Assembly (NCBI RefSeq): GCF_000757605.1 | Contig: NZ_JQAK01000001.1 | Span: 1,615,266 to 1,679,265 of the forward strand | Direction of reading: 5' to 3' | Source of the DNA: Candidatus Paracaedibacter symbiosus | GTDB taxonomy: Bacteria > Pseudomonadota > Alphaproteobacteria > Paracaedibacterales > Paracaedibacteraceae | Length of the DNA: 64,000 nt | Shown here: positions 29,258 to 38,229 of the stretch, in pieces | Position numbering within the stretch: position 1 is the first letter of the stretch | Layout of the letters: each line of letters begins with the position of its first letter | Notes under the pieces: generated by a model | The model's database searches: none | What the model saw: the letters and a program-made list of their open reading frames with translations, nothing else | What the model was told of the DNA's origin: nothing | Translations under genes and position numbers: made by a program

Positions 29258-32200
29258 TTAATCACTAAAGTGCCAATCTTCAGGGAGGTTTTCATAAAAA
29301 CCCTGAGGCACCTTAGCGTATCCTGTTACCTCTAATATTCTTAAGATGGCTGCATCCTTGAGGATATGTTTTAGGTGATATCCCTTTTCAAAAGCAGCGT
29401 TGCCATCAAAAAAGATATTGCCTTGGCTGTAGCCGGAGTTAATAAAGGTAGTGTAAAAGCTTGCCAACACTGGATCATGTTGCAAGAAGCTTTCAATAAG
29501 CTTTTCGGATAAGACAAAGCTTAGGCGAGGTTCAGAAAGTAAACCAGGTAAGGGGTCAGGGATTGCTTCTCTATCTTTAGGTAAAACAAAAGATTCACGA
29601 ATAACCTTTCCTAAATTCTTTAAAGTTAATGGCGCAAAAGAGCGACTGAATCGATAAAACTCAGGGGTTCCATCTTCATCAATATCATGGTGGGTACGTC
29701 TTCCACCAGTCTGAGTGACGCGATGATCCTGATAGCTGATTTCTCCACCTTCTACATAGCGCTTCATCATATTGAGAATCTGTATAGCTCTTTCTTTATT
29801 TTCTAATGTGCGAACAGCAAATTGGGGATAAAGCACTGTGTTGTAAGATCCTGTAAGATTTAAAGGTAACCGTAACATTTGAGTAAGTAGAGTATTCATC
29901 GCTGTGCGATCTTCATTGGCATTTAGACGAGGGTTGCCTCCTAATGTAAAAGGGGATGTATGTTTCTCTATAAAGCTGTTTTTATAGTTTTGTAGTAATA
30001 CGCTAAGTCTAACCCCTAGTTTTAGATTTGTTGGATGATCTCCTAGGGTTAAATTATTTAAAATATACTCAAGAATCCATGTCTGAAAGAAGTTAGCTTG
30101 CCCATCTGGACATCGTCCCTTAGTACCCTTCACAATTCCAAAAACAGCTGTTGCTATATCTTCAGGGCTTGAATTGTGCCAATCAGCACTTTTAACAAGG
30201 GTAAATAAGAAGTTTTGTTTACGATCAATTTTCTGAAAAAGGCTGCGGCTGGAATCTTCAAGAACACGGATGATATTATCAATGGCTCTCACATAAGAAG
30301 CCTTTATCCCAGGAGTTTGACTAATAATTTGGCGAATATTTAAAATGTCTCGATCGAGTATGAACTCATATAACTCTTGTCCTGATACGCCTAGGGAATC
30401 CTCTTGTGTAGCAAGGGCCTCATCTTGGAGATTTTTAAGGGCGTCTGAGACAATAGTGCCATAAAGTCCTATGTAGGGATCTTCATAGGTTAGACTTAAA
30501 AGATTCAGAGAGGGTTGATCTGAAGGAACTATGGCTTGCTGTTGATCAATGTAAGCTTTGGCTTGCTCATATAAGTTAGTGAGTGATATACTTTGAGGAT
30601 TATTTTGTCCTGAAAGGTAAGAGGGAGCAAGGCGCCCTGCTGTTAACCATGCCTGATCAAAGCCGTCTTGGTTAAGTGAAATACGCAACTGCTCACGATA
30701 ATTATGAGAGGCTTCTATCCAGCTCTCAGAGGAAGATGCAAGAGCAAGCCTGGTAATCACATCGTACCCTAACAGAGAAAAATCATGAAGCTGAGGACTC
30801 AAGACCTTAAGTATTGTCTGTGCTTTTTTATCTAGTTCTCTTTGTGCCTCTTCAAGAGATAAGTCGTGGGAAAGGGCATATTCTTTTAAAGCTCGTGCAG
30901 AGTAAAAATGCTTAACAATGGTTTCTACTTGATCTTGGTCCCTGGAATCTTTTTTTAGAAGGGAGCGAGCTAAAAGGATATCTTTCAAAATCTCATCAGA
31001 GAAAGGGGCGCCGATATGTTGCTTGATCTTTTGTAAGCTTTTATAGACCATAAGCTGTTCAGACAAGGATCGCTCATGCAGCTTTAAAGCTTTAAAGATA
31101 CTTTGACTCTCTTGCTTCATTGTTGTCAAAGCGTTGGTTAAAGCTTCTTCATACTCTTGGGGCCAAAGCTTGACAGAAGGATTGAGGGTATGATCTGTGG
31201 CGGGGAGAGTTTGAATGCGGGCCAAAAGGGTTGTTAAGAAGGCCTCTCCTTCAAAAGGGCTGTACAGATTATTAATTCCATCGGCCAAGGCTTGTACCTT
31301 TTGAAGCCAGTTATGAACATGGCTTTGGGTTTGACCTTGGGGGTTTTCTCGCCAGTTTTCATCTTCCTGGCTTAAATATTGCCTGATTTGCATCATACGC
31401 ATTTGCTGAGCAGCAGGATTATGAAAAGTGTTCTTGGACGATTGGACATTGAGCATCTTTTGTTCGTGGGAGGTTAAGCCAGGAATAAGCTGAGCTGCTC
31501 GTGAGCCACTTAATAGTGTCGCAATATCCTTAACTCTTTGGGTTGTTTCACCAGGATTAGTTTTATAGGCAAGCCCGTGATCATGGGCATATCGTGCCAG
31601 CGATAAATCTACCCAATAGGGTATCAAAACATCTGGCAAGGTTTGGCGAAGATGGTCACAAAATACCGTCTCTAAAAGTCCATAGACAGGCACTTCTAAA
31701 TTTTCAGGATTTTGTTGCAGTTTTTTAACCACCTTGATTTTATTCTCTAGATTCTCAAGTATGCCAACCAGCTGAGCTATCTGAGAAGAGGGCTTTTTAC
31801 CTTCTAAAACCTGATTATAATATGTTACTGCTTGTTGATAAAATCTGGCTATATCTGACAAATCTTCCTGCCCATGCTCAGCTCTCACGCCTAAGCGAAA
31901 CGCAGCAGCAGTGTGTCCTGCGCTAGCTGCTTGCTGGTAATAAAAGCCAGCTTCATGGTCAGCTTCAGGGGTTTGATCTTGTTCTAACAAAAAGCCCATC
32001 ATAAACTGAGATTCAGGATCAAAGCGTTCCTGATAATCGTGACCTCTGTAATACTGTTCTGCCTGTAGACGCGCAGATAAAGGCATATCTGAAATGTCAA
32101 TGCCTCTACCAAAATAGTACATATGACCTAAAGTTGTAAAAGCTTGAGGATAAAGATAGTATAGAGCCGCTTCCTCATAGTACCGGGCTGCATAAGCGTA

Positions 32201-32830
32201 TCTGAGGCGTTTTTCAGCAGCGGTTTCTTCTGATTTACGTTGTTGTTCATACCATTGGCCGATCTTAAAAAATCTTTCAGCACGAGGGAGGGTTTCATCG
32301 GTTTCAATATCAGCTAAGGACGGAGTAGAACTTCGCCCCTCTTCCTCATTTTCTTCCTCTTCACCCAAGTCATCAGCAAAATGAAAGCGGGCTTGCTGCC
32401 CCTCAAGAAAGGTAGCTCCTCCTCGCTCAATATAGTACCCTGCAATTGCATCAAGAAGGCGTTTCTCTTCGATAGTTCGTGCCTTATACAGCTTCCCTTG
32501 CTCATATAAGTATCCTAAATGGATAAAAGCTTCAGTATAACCGCTCATCCCAGCTTTTTGATAGGCCTGTGCTGCTTTTTGATATCCCTCTAATGTTCCT
32601 TCTTTTTCCCATTCTCTTGCTTGATTAAAGTCTTCCTCCCTACTGGCAGCATTGGCAATAATCTTGGCCAACTCTTCTTCAGGATGGGCAGGTATGAGGT
32701 TTCCTTTGAGAGAAGCACTTCTTTGCGTCTCCATCACATAAGAAGGGGAAGATCCTTCCTCCATGGCATAGGTTGAGGTACTTATCAATAAATAACAAAG
32801 TATGGATTTGACAGTTCTTGAAGTATTCAT
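29258..32830 (-). CDS. Large secreted Sel1/TPR-type repeat protein
   Basis: A 1190-residue protein with a signal peptide ending S-T-Y-A followed by Met-Glu. The N-terminal 330 residues contain at least five Sel1-like repeats (for example A-F-I-H-L-G-Y-L-Y-E-Q-G, A-F-T-T-L-G-H-M-Y-Y-F-G-R-G and A-G-F-Y-Y-Q-Q-A-A-S-A-G-H-T). The remaining 850 residues are mainly alpha-helical with no domain that I recognise; an R-T-H-H-D-I-D-E-D-G segment near 1070 might bind calcium. It lies 50 bases upstream of the giant OTU gene on the same strand, so the two are probably cotranscribed. Confidence 0.72.
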   Translation of the reverse strand: MNTSRTVKSILCYLLISTSTYAMEEGSSPSYVMETQRSASLKGNLIPAHPEEELAKIIANAASREEDFNQAREWEKEGTLEGYQKAAQAYQKAGMSGYTEAFIHLGYLYEQGKLYKARTIEEKRLLDAIAGYYIERGGATFLEGQQARFHFADDLGEEEENEEEGRSSTPSLADIETDETLPRAERFFKIGQWYEQQRKSEETAAEKRLRYAYAARYYEEAALYYLYPQAFTTLGHMYYFGRGIDISDMPLSARLQAEQYYRGHDYQERFDPESQFMMGFLLEQDQTPEADHEAGFYYQQAASAGHTAAAFRLGVRAEHGQEDLSDIARFYQQAVTYYNQVLEGKKPSSQIAQLVGILENLENKIKVVKKLQQNPENLEVPVYGLLETVFCDHLRQTLPDVLIPYWVDLSLARYAHDHGLAYKTNPGETTQRVKDIATLLSGSRAAQLIPGLTSHEQKMLNVQSSKNTFHNPAAQQMRMMQIRQYLSQEDENWRENPQGQTQSHVHNWLQKVQALADGINNLYSPFEGEAFLTTLLARIQTLPATDHTLNPSVKLWPQEYEEALTNALTTMKQESQSIFKALKLHERSLSEQLMVYKSLQKIKQHIGAPFSDEILKDILLARSLLKKDSRDQDQVETIVKHFYSARALKEYALSHDLSLEEAQRELDKKAQTILKVLSPQLHDFSLLGYDVITRLALASSSESWIEASHNYREQLRISLNQDGFDQAWLTAGRLAPSYLSGQNNPQSISLTNLYEQAKAYIDQQQAIVPSDQPSLNLLSLTYEDPYIGLYGTIVSDALKNLQDEALATQEDSLGVSGQELYEFILDRDILNIRQIISQTPGIKASYVRAIDNIIRVLEDSSRSLFQKIDRKQNFLFTLVKSADWHNSSPEDIATAVFGIVKGTKGRCPDGQANFFQTWILEYILNNLTLGDHPTNLKLGVRLSVLLQNYKNSFIEKHTSPFTLGGNPRLNANEDRTAMNTLLTQMLRLPLNLTGSYNTVLYPQFAVRTLENKERAIQILNMMKRYVEGGEISYQDHRVTQTGGRRTHHDIDEDGTPEFYRFSRSFAPLTLKNLGKVIRESFVLPKDREAIPDPLPGLLSEPRLSFVLSEKLIESFLQHDPVLASFYTTFINSGYSQGNIFFDGNAAFEKGYHLKHILKDAAILRILEVTGYAKVPQGFYENLPEDWHFSD

Positions 32831-32900
32831 AATTAGGTTTCCTTATTTTTAAGTATTTTTTAGGTCCAGATACCCTAACTTCTTAATTATTTAATAAAAA

Positions 32901-33308
32901 TCAAAACAAAGGAGCTACACTTGCATCCATATTTCTATGTTCTGCTAGAAGGAAAGTTGAAAGGGTTGGAAGATCTAGGAAATTTTGTAAAAACAGATGA
33001 AGCTGGTCTCCTCTTGAACCTGTGCGGGACAAATCTAAGTGAATTAAGTTAGCGTTAGGAGGTAATGCAACACCTAATTGCTCTCCCCTATGATCTAAGG
33101 GATATTCATTAAGTTTAACTATAGGTTGAGGCAGCGCAGAGCCTAACGCCACAACAGTAAAAAGGGTATTTACTTTTTCTCCCCAATTGTCAGGATTTTC
33201 CATCCCATAGGCAGACAGAGGCTGTAGCAACAGTATTAGACTAAATCCTTTTGTGGATTTTCCAACCCTACCCAGGGTTTGCCTGTTTTTTATACCTTTA
33301 TCTCTCAA
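32901..33308 (-). CDS. Short secreted LRR-like protein or fragment
   Basis: A 135-residue frame with a hydrophobic segment ending S-A-Y-G followed by Met-Glu, like the signal peptides of its neighbours. One LRR-like unit is visible (N-A-N-L-I-H-L-D-L-S-R-T-G) near residues 85-100, then the frame ends. The presumed start is TTG at 33308, which is weak. Either a short accessory protein of the operon or the 5' remnant of a longer LRR gene. Confidence 0.45.
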   Translation of the reverse strand: MRDKGIKNRQTLGRVGKSTKGFSLILLLQPLSAYGMENPDNWGEKVNTLFTVVALGSALPQPIVKLNEYPLDHRGEQLGVALPPNANLIHLDLSRTGSRGDQLHLFLQNFLDLPTLSTFLLAEHRNMDASVAPLF

Positions 33309-33566
33309 AATATATATTCACCGTTTCTTGCACAGTTTTGTACCTGATTCTCAGCTTGATGAGTAAAGCTCCCCTAGAGATGCTTTATTGATGAAAGGGA
33401 AGTAAGGAGATATTTAATATTTTTTTAACTATTTCAAGAAGAATATCACACGCTATTTTATTCGTTTTTTAAGGAAATATTTTTCAACATAGACAATTAA
33501 AAATATATGTAAAAATATGTAAGGAACATATTTACAATAAGAATAAAAAGGAAAAACCAATTTAGG

Positions 33567-33729
33567 GGAATTGGCAAAAGGTGTTAGTAGTTACCGTGTA
33601 AGAAAAGAAGAAAATTGGAAGATCACCTTAACACCGTTTGTAGAAATTCCCTTCTCAGAAAAATGGATCTTTAATAATCAAGAGGTTTTGGAAAAGGTTA
33701 AAACATCACTTTGTAAACTTGAGAACTAA
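33567..33729 (+). pseudogene. Remnant of a small gene, possibly antitoxin-like
   Basis: An open stretch without a start codon reads to a TAA at 33729. Its end (E-I-P...E-K-W-I-F-N-N-Q-E-V-L-E-K-V-K-T-S-L) resembles the C-terminus of some Phd/RelB-type antitoxins (W-L-F-K-N-P-E-A-L), though the match is loose. The DNA around its last codons is homologous to both exons flanking the outer group II intron at 42786-46557. Confidence 0.35.
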
Positions 33730-33754
33730 GTTACATAGTTGTTTAGTAGAAAAT

Positions 33755-33985
33755 TAGCATTTGTATTGCATGTCATTCTCCAATTTGATTACAAGAGAAA
33801 AAGGATCGTTTTTTCTATCCGTTATCTGAAGATCTAATTGACCGTTCAAGAGTGATATATTTTTCTTTTGAGATTTAACCCTATCTAAATAGTCGTATAA
33901 AGTAGTTCTGGGAATGTGAAAGGTCCGACAACAAATGGACGCCCTTGGATTGTCCAGCTTTTAAACTTTGTAAAATAGTTTGACC
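33755..33985 (-). pseudogene. Serine resolvase C-terminal domain, frameshifted
   Basis: The reverse strand reads I-L-Q-S-L-K-A-G-Q-S-K, then, after one base is removed from a GGG run near 33940, A-S-I-C-C-R-T-F-H-I-P-R-T-T-L-Y-D-Y-L-D-R. This is the helix-turn-helix of a Tn3-type resolvase or invertase. The catalytic domain is absent. Confidence 0.55.
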
Positions 33986-33986
33986 T

Positions 33987-35483
33987 TTACTCAGTTAAGT
34001 TGATGGTACCATCAAAAACATTACTTGGCTTAACCTTAGACAAATTATAAAAGGTTCTCAAATAGGTTGCATTTTTTAATCTAATTATTTTTTCTAGAAA
34101 GACGGTAACATAATTTTCTATCATCAGTTTATTTGTTTTTATGCCAAAGCTATTACTTTTCTCATTATATGCTAATTGTACTATAGGATAAGGGGTGTTT
34201 TTATTTTCATCTATGCAAAATTCTAAAGCTTTGTTTTGAGAACTTTCAATGTCTCTTATAAGATTTTCTTCTATTTCTTCTATAGATAGGGATAAATCTA
34301 TATGAGAGGTTTTAGCACCATGAAGGAACTTGGTATTATTATACTGAATCATACCTACTTTTTCTGGCCTCTTATACCATTGCTGAGTCGAGCAAATAAG
34401 AAATATACTTCTATTTTTGAAAATACTTTTTAGAGTCCCGCCCTCTTGAATTTCTGCTGCAAATACAGCTGCGCAAGAACAACAAGGGGTATGAGAACAA
34501 TGAACATTTATAATTACTCCTTTAACAGAGTCACTAGTATTAACTTTATTCATTAAATATTGTTGAACTTCTGGATGTTCAAGAAAATCTAAGGCTGCTT
34601 GCTCAGCACACATATAACTATTCATTTTTGGGTTGCTAGAAAACTCAGTAAAGATCTTCTCGTCATCATTTCTATCACTAGTTTTGGGGTTAAGACGCTC
34701 AATAAACCTGCCTGCCTCATATCTGTTGCCTCTTTCAAGGGAAGATTTTATATTATTTAGAATCTTCTTTCTTGCTAACACTAATGATTCTAAGTTTATT
34801 CTAGTTACAGCATTTGCTTCTACAAGCTTTTGATAATTTCCACCAGCAAAGCACGGTGGAGTTTCTGTAGTCTCTGGATATCTGAAATTGATAGCCTGCC
34901 TCAAACGATCTGGATTAATATGAACCCTTTGCGCAAGCTTTAGGGCGAAAGGGGTAGCTGTAACGCTTTCTCGTTGCTGCTCGGATATTAAACATATATA
35001 TTCAGAGCTTATTTTGTTCGATTCATTTTTTCTGGTTTTGTCAACATCACAATGTCCACTTAAAAATCCTATTTCATTGTATGATACTCTTTCCTTTCCT
35101 TTTAATTGAGGATACTGGGCCTTATGATCAAAAATTTCTTGTGTTAAAACAACAGAATCGCCCAAGGTTAGCTGATTATCTTGAAGATAGACAGGGTTAA
35201 AGCTAAATAAACAAAGGTACCTATCACTTGCCTCACCTTTAGTTCCTACCTTATCAGTTGAAGGATAAGGGCGTAGAATATGCGCCATAGCAAAATGCTC
35301 CTCTGACAAGTCAAAATCAAAAGTTTTTTCTCCCAATTTGGCTTGGATTTTAAAAGTGCTATGGAGTCTCCATCCTTCTTCTACTAATTCATCTGACTCA
35401 TCATTAGTAGAACAAAATGTAGGTTGGCAAATAACTAATAAAATTATTATAGTCTTTAGCGCATAAGCAATTATTTTTTTCAT
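33987..35483 (-). CDS. Secreted protein with cytidine-deaminase-like domain
   Basis: A 498-residue protein with a signal peptide (hydrophobic stretch about 8-22, then T-F-C-S). The zinc-site motifs of the deaminase fold are both present: C292-A-E294 in S-Y-M-C-A-E-Q-A-A and P333-C334-C-S-C337 in C-S-H-T-P-C-C-S-C-A-A, separated by 40 residues. The segment between them contains the usual beta-strand (V-I-I-N-V-H). This is the arrangement of nucleic-acid or nucleotide deaminases, including secreted deaminase toxins. Residues 1-270 are unassigned. No immunity gene is obvious; the next genes are secreted too, so a host-directed role seems more likely than interbacterial killing. AGGAAG precedes the ATG. 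Confidence 0.72.
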   Translation of the reverse strand: MKKIIAYALKTIIILLVICQPTFCSTNDESDELVEEGWRLHSTFKIQAKLGEKTFDFDLSEEHFAMAHILRPYPSTDKVGTKGEASDRYLCLFSFNPVYLQDNQLTLGDSVVLTQEIFDHKAQYPQLKGKERVSYNEIGFLSGHCDVDKTRKNESNKISSEYICLISEQQRESVTATPFALKLAQRVHINPDRLRQAINFRYPETTETPPCFAGGNYQKLVEANAVTRINLESLVLARKKILNNIKSSLERGNRYEAGRFIERLNPKTSDRNDDEKIFTEFSSNPKMNSYMCAEQAALDFLEHPEVQQYLMNKVNTSDSVKGVIINVHCSHTPCCSCAAVFAAEIQEGGTLKSIFKNRSIFLICSTQQWYKRPEKVGMIQYNNTKFLHGAKTSHIDLSLSIEEIEENLIRDIESSQNKALEFCIDENKNTPYPIVQLAYNEKSNSFGIKTNKLMIENYVTVFLEKIIRLKNATYLRTFYNLSKVKPSNVFDGTINLTE

Positions 35484-35495
35484 AAGACAAACTTC

Positions 35496-36079
35496 CTAAT
35501 AAGCAGCAAACTTTATAGGACTATCTTTGAATTTTTTCCTATAACTTTTTATGTTAATAGGGTTAGCTGAAATATCTATTATTGTGTTTATGCAATTTTG
35601 CAAAATGTTTTCTAAATATTCAAAAGATTTTTCTGTGATTTCATTATTGCTAATATCTAGTTTCACTAAGTTTTTTTGTAATAGGCTATTTTTTTTATAA
35701 AGTTCCTGAGCTCTTTGAGACCTCCATCTCTTAAATAATTTTCAGACAAATCTATTTTCACCTGAAACTTAGAAGTATGTTTGTTGATACTTTTGAGTTG
35801 CATATCTATTCTATGCAGAATTTCTTTTAAATGTATGACTTGATCATTTTGAACACTAGAATCCGCAATACTTGAAGAACTGTAGTCTAATTTAAGGACT
35901 CTTTTAAGTTTATCAAACTGACTGAGATCATCAGGATGGTAGTGTTTATAATGATAATGATCACAATGTTTGCAATATTTTTTTTCAGTATAACAAAGGC
36001 TTTCTTCTTCAAAATCTGAAGCATAAGAAAGGCAATTTGAAAATAACAAGAGACCAAATAAAACTAAGAATTTTTTCAT
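35496..36079 (-). CDS. Secreted LRR protein (one apparent frameshift)
   Basis: As written the frame ends at residue 137. One extra base in the T8 run at 35689-35696 (A8 on the coding strand) extends it to the stop at 35496, giving about 195 residues. The signal peptide ends S-Y-A-S. The extended C-terminus supplies leucine-rich repeats: F-Q-V-K-I-D-L-S-E-N-Y-L, then L-V-K-L-D-I-S-N-N-E-I. Between is a His/Cys-rich stretch (Y-C-K-H-C-D-H-Y-H) that could bind metal. The deaminase-like gene starts 13 bases downstream, so the two form an operon. Confidence 0.62.
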
Positions 36080-36656
36080 TGCTAGGTTCCTTGAATTAGT
36101 TAATTTAATGATTTAGTTAATTTAATGCGAAAAATAATATGAATATCATTCTATGAACAGGTGTTAATGTTAAATAGTCGATATAGAAATTTAGATAATC
36201 AACACCATGTTCAACGACACTTTCATAGGGATAAATCTATAAGTACGCTCTTTTTATTATTTCAATCCCAATCGAGTGGAAATTAAACCAATAAAAATAG
36301 GAAAAATTTCTCTTACATTAAAGTTTTGGATATTTATTGTCAATCCCACAAGCTCATCAACTTGACGACGCCCCCTGGATAGTTTGATACCACCCTTGTG
36401 ACCAGGGCTTCTCCTGGCGCACCTGCAAAAGCCCTGATGTTTAGAGCTCTGTTCGGGTAATTTATATATTACTGATGGCCTCGAACTAACAGGGATTGAT
36501 ATTTTGCTATTGACCCTGCCCCGTAAAAACGATCCAGAAAAAAAATAGAGGTTAATGTAGGATTTTATGGGGATGGCTTTATGATGGTGTAAGAACAAAG
36601 CAGACTGCCCAAGAGCAAGAGGGTAATCTTTTACTGTTTCAGCGAGGGCATTTAAC
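36080..36656. other. Intergenic region with IS6-like end
   Basis: No convincing gene. On the reverse strand near 36356-36376 the sequence GGGGGCGTCGTCAAGTTGA resembles the terminal repeat of the IS6-type remnant at 54858-55218. A 113-codon reverse frame at 36257-36598 has no family resemblance and is probably relic mobile DNA. Confidence 0.4.
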
Positions 36657-37160
36657 TCATCTTCTGATGCGCTTCGAAGGATTTTCTGAAGGACCTTCGC
36701 AGGGAATTAATTTCTTTTCGCATAGTTTATACAATAACCAACATGCTCTAAAATTATCGTCTTGCTCAGCTGCTTTTATAAACCATTTTTTGGCTTGCTT
36801 AGAATCAGGAGCTACAATGATTTCCTGGCCATGGGTAACACCATTCAAATAATTTTCTCCTATCATCTTGAGAATGAATTTGCCTTTGGGATTGACACAC
36901 TTTACAAGAATCTCTTTTCCAGACTCCTCATATTTCTCTAATCCATCATAAAAAAAAGTGATAGGAACAGAAAGGCATTGACCTAGATCAAGAAGACGGC
37001 TTGCCGGAATGCGATCTAAACCATTTTCGTATTTATGAATTTGCTGGCTTGTTACCCCAAGAGCTTTTGCCACATGATGCTGTGGTAATCCTAATTGCTT
37101 GCGACGTTCTTTGAGTTTTTTGCCTATCAGGCTTTCTATGGAGGAAGTTTTCGTTGGCAT
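36657..37160 (-). CDS. XRE-family regulator with C-terminal Sel1-like repeat
   Basis: A 167-residue protein. Residues 10-70 form an XRE helix-turn-helix (K-L-K-E-R-R-K-Q-L-G-L-P-Q-H-H-V-A, then T-S-Q-Q-I-H-K-Y-E). The C-terminal 60 residues include D-S-K-Q-A-K-K-W-F-I-K-A-A-E-Q-D-D, a Sel1-like repeat, an unusual partner for this DNA-binding domain. It follows the hypothetical gene at 37879 by 17 bases. An operator-like palindrome lies upstream of that gene, so autoregulation is likely. A broken duplicate is at 15048. Confidence 0.8.
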   Translation of the reverse strand: MPTKTSSIESLIGKKLKERRKQLGLPQHHVAKALGVTSQQIHKYENGLDRIPASRLLDLGQCLSVPITFFYDGLEKYEESGKEILVKCVNPKGKFILKMIGENYLNGVTHGQEIIVAPDSKQAKKWFIKAAEQDDNFRACWLLYKLCEKKLIPCEGPSENPSKRIRR

Positions 37161-37177
37161 TTTTATATCTGTCTTTC

Positions 37178-37879
37178 TTATTGAATAGCCTTCTTTATAG
37201 TTGCTTTTCTTTCCCTAATCGGAAAAGGAATTACGTTTTCTCTGTTAGAACTAACTAGCTTTTTTTCCTGGCTTTTAGCTTTTAGGGGAAAAAGGTCATT
37301 TTTTGTTTCGTTTTGAAGATAATGTTTAAGTAAAAGATCATCTTTTTGCCTTTTCCATAACTCTTTACGGATTATGGTTTTTAGATTTTCTGTTTTTTCA
37401 ACAAACCGATCATAATCTTCAGGAGATGCAGGGAGCATCAAGAGAACCCGGCCATCCTGATATAAGGGAGAAGTAAAAAAAGAATCAAAAGGTGATAAGT
37501 TTTCAGCATCTTTCTTTTCCAAAATGAGCCTTATTGCTTCCTCATCAAAGTAATCAGCAATAAAGAAAAGAAGCTCTAACCCTTGTAATACAATTTCAAC
37601 CATTGCAGCATCATACAAAGACAAACTTCGCATTCCTAAAAGCTCGCCTGTCTCCAAACTAAATGTTTTAAGAGTTAGGCTCTCATTGTCATTTTCCAAA
37701 GACAAGCAGACAGAAAAACCGGTTTCTTTTTGTGAAAGAGTTAGTATGTTTTCATGAAATGAATAATTATGTCCAAGATGGTAAGAAAATGTTAGCTCTT
37801 CCCAAGAAGAGACGCTCTCTTCTAAAGCACAAAACAAATTTGGATCATTCATAAAAAAATTATTTGTAAAGTTATTCAT
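37178..37879 (-). CDS. Hypothetical protein cotranscribed with the XRE regulator
   Basis: About 233 residues, acidic in the first half and basic at the end. No signal peptide, membrane helix or known domain. The start was set at the ATG at 37879 since an AGGAG box precedes it by six bases; an ATG at 37894 lies inside that box's upstream sequence. Its tight spacing to the XRE gene suggests a functional pair, possibly a regulator and its sensor or a toxin-antitoxin-like unit, but nothing in the protein supports a specific role. Confidence 0.6.
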   Translation of the reverse strand: MNNFTNNFFMNDPNLFCALEESVSSWEELTFSYHLGHNYSFHENILTLSQKETGFSVCLSLENDNESLTLKTFSLETGELLGMRSLSLYDAAMVEIVLQGLELLFFIADYFDEEAIRLILEKKDAENLSPFDSFFTSPLYQDGRVLLMLPASPEDYDRFVEKTENLKTIIRKELWKRQKDDLLLKHYLQNETKNDLFPLKAKSQEKKLVSSNRENVIPFPIRERKATIKKAIQ

Positions 37880-37905
37880 TCCGGCTCCTAACATATCTTT
37901 TTAAG

Positions 37906-37943
37906 CCTTTACAATATGTTCTTAAATGGTACATATTGTAAGG
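37906..37943. promoter_or_regulatory. Operator-like inverted repeat upstream of the XRE operon
   Basis: CCTTTACAATATGT and ACATATTGTAAGG are near-perfect complements separated by 11 bases, about 27 bases upstream of the ATG at 37879. A typical size and place for an XRE dimer site. Similar half-sites (ACATATTTACAATAAG) occur near 33530. Confidence 0.6.
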
Positions 37944-38229
37944 GCATAATAGTTATTTATGTTTCGTCTGGCAACTTATATTTACTACCATAACTTAGCC
38001 TTTCTAATAAAATCTCACCTCTAAACACTAAGTGAAAAAATATGTATAATTTTCCTTATAAGAACATATTGAGTTATTTATAGAAAAAACCTACTTTTAA
38101 ACTTTATAAGAAAGAAAAAATGAAAGAGGTTTCGTAAAGGACTATCTCAATGATTTATTTTGGATATCCTTGTAAACCTTGAAGGTAAAGGATACATTTA
38201 TTCCAGCTTACAATAAAAATGAATGATTC

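Noticed and set aside
35496..36079. Immunity gene for the deaminase-like protein
   Set aside because: The neighbour is itself secreted and shows LRRs, not a known immunity family; kept only as a possible partner.
36257..36598. A 113-codon reverse frame
   Set aside because: No family resemblance, odd composition and no ribosome-binding site; the region looks like relic IS ends.
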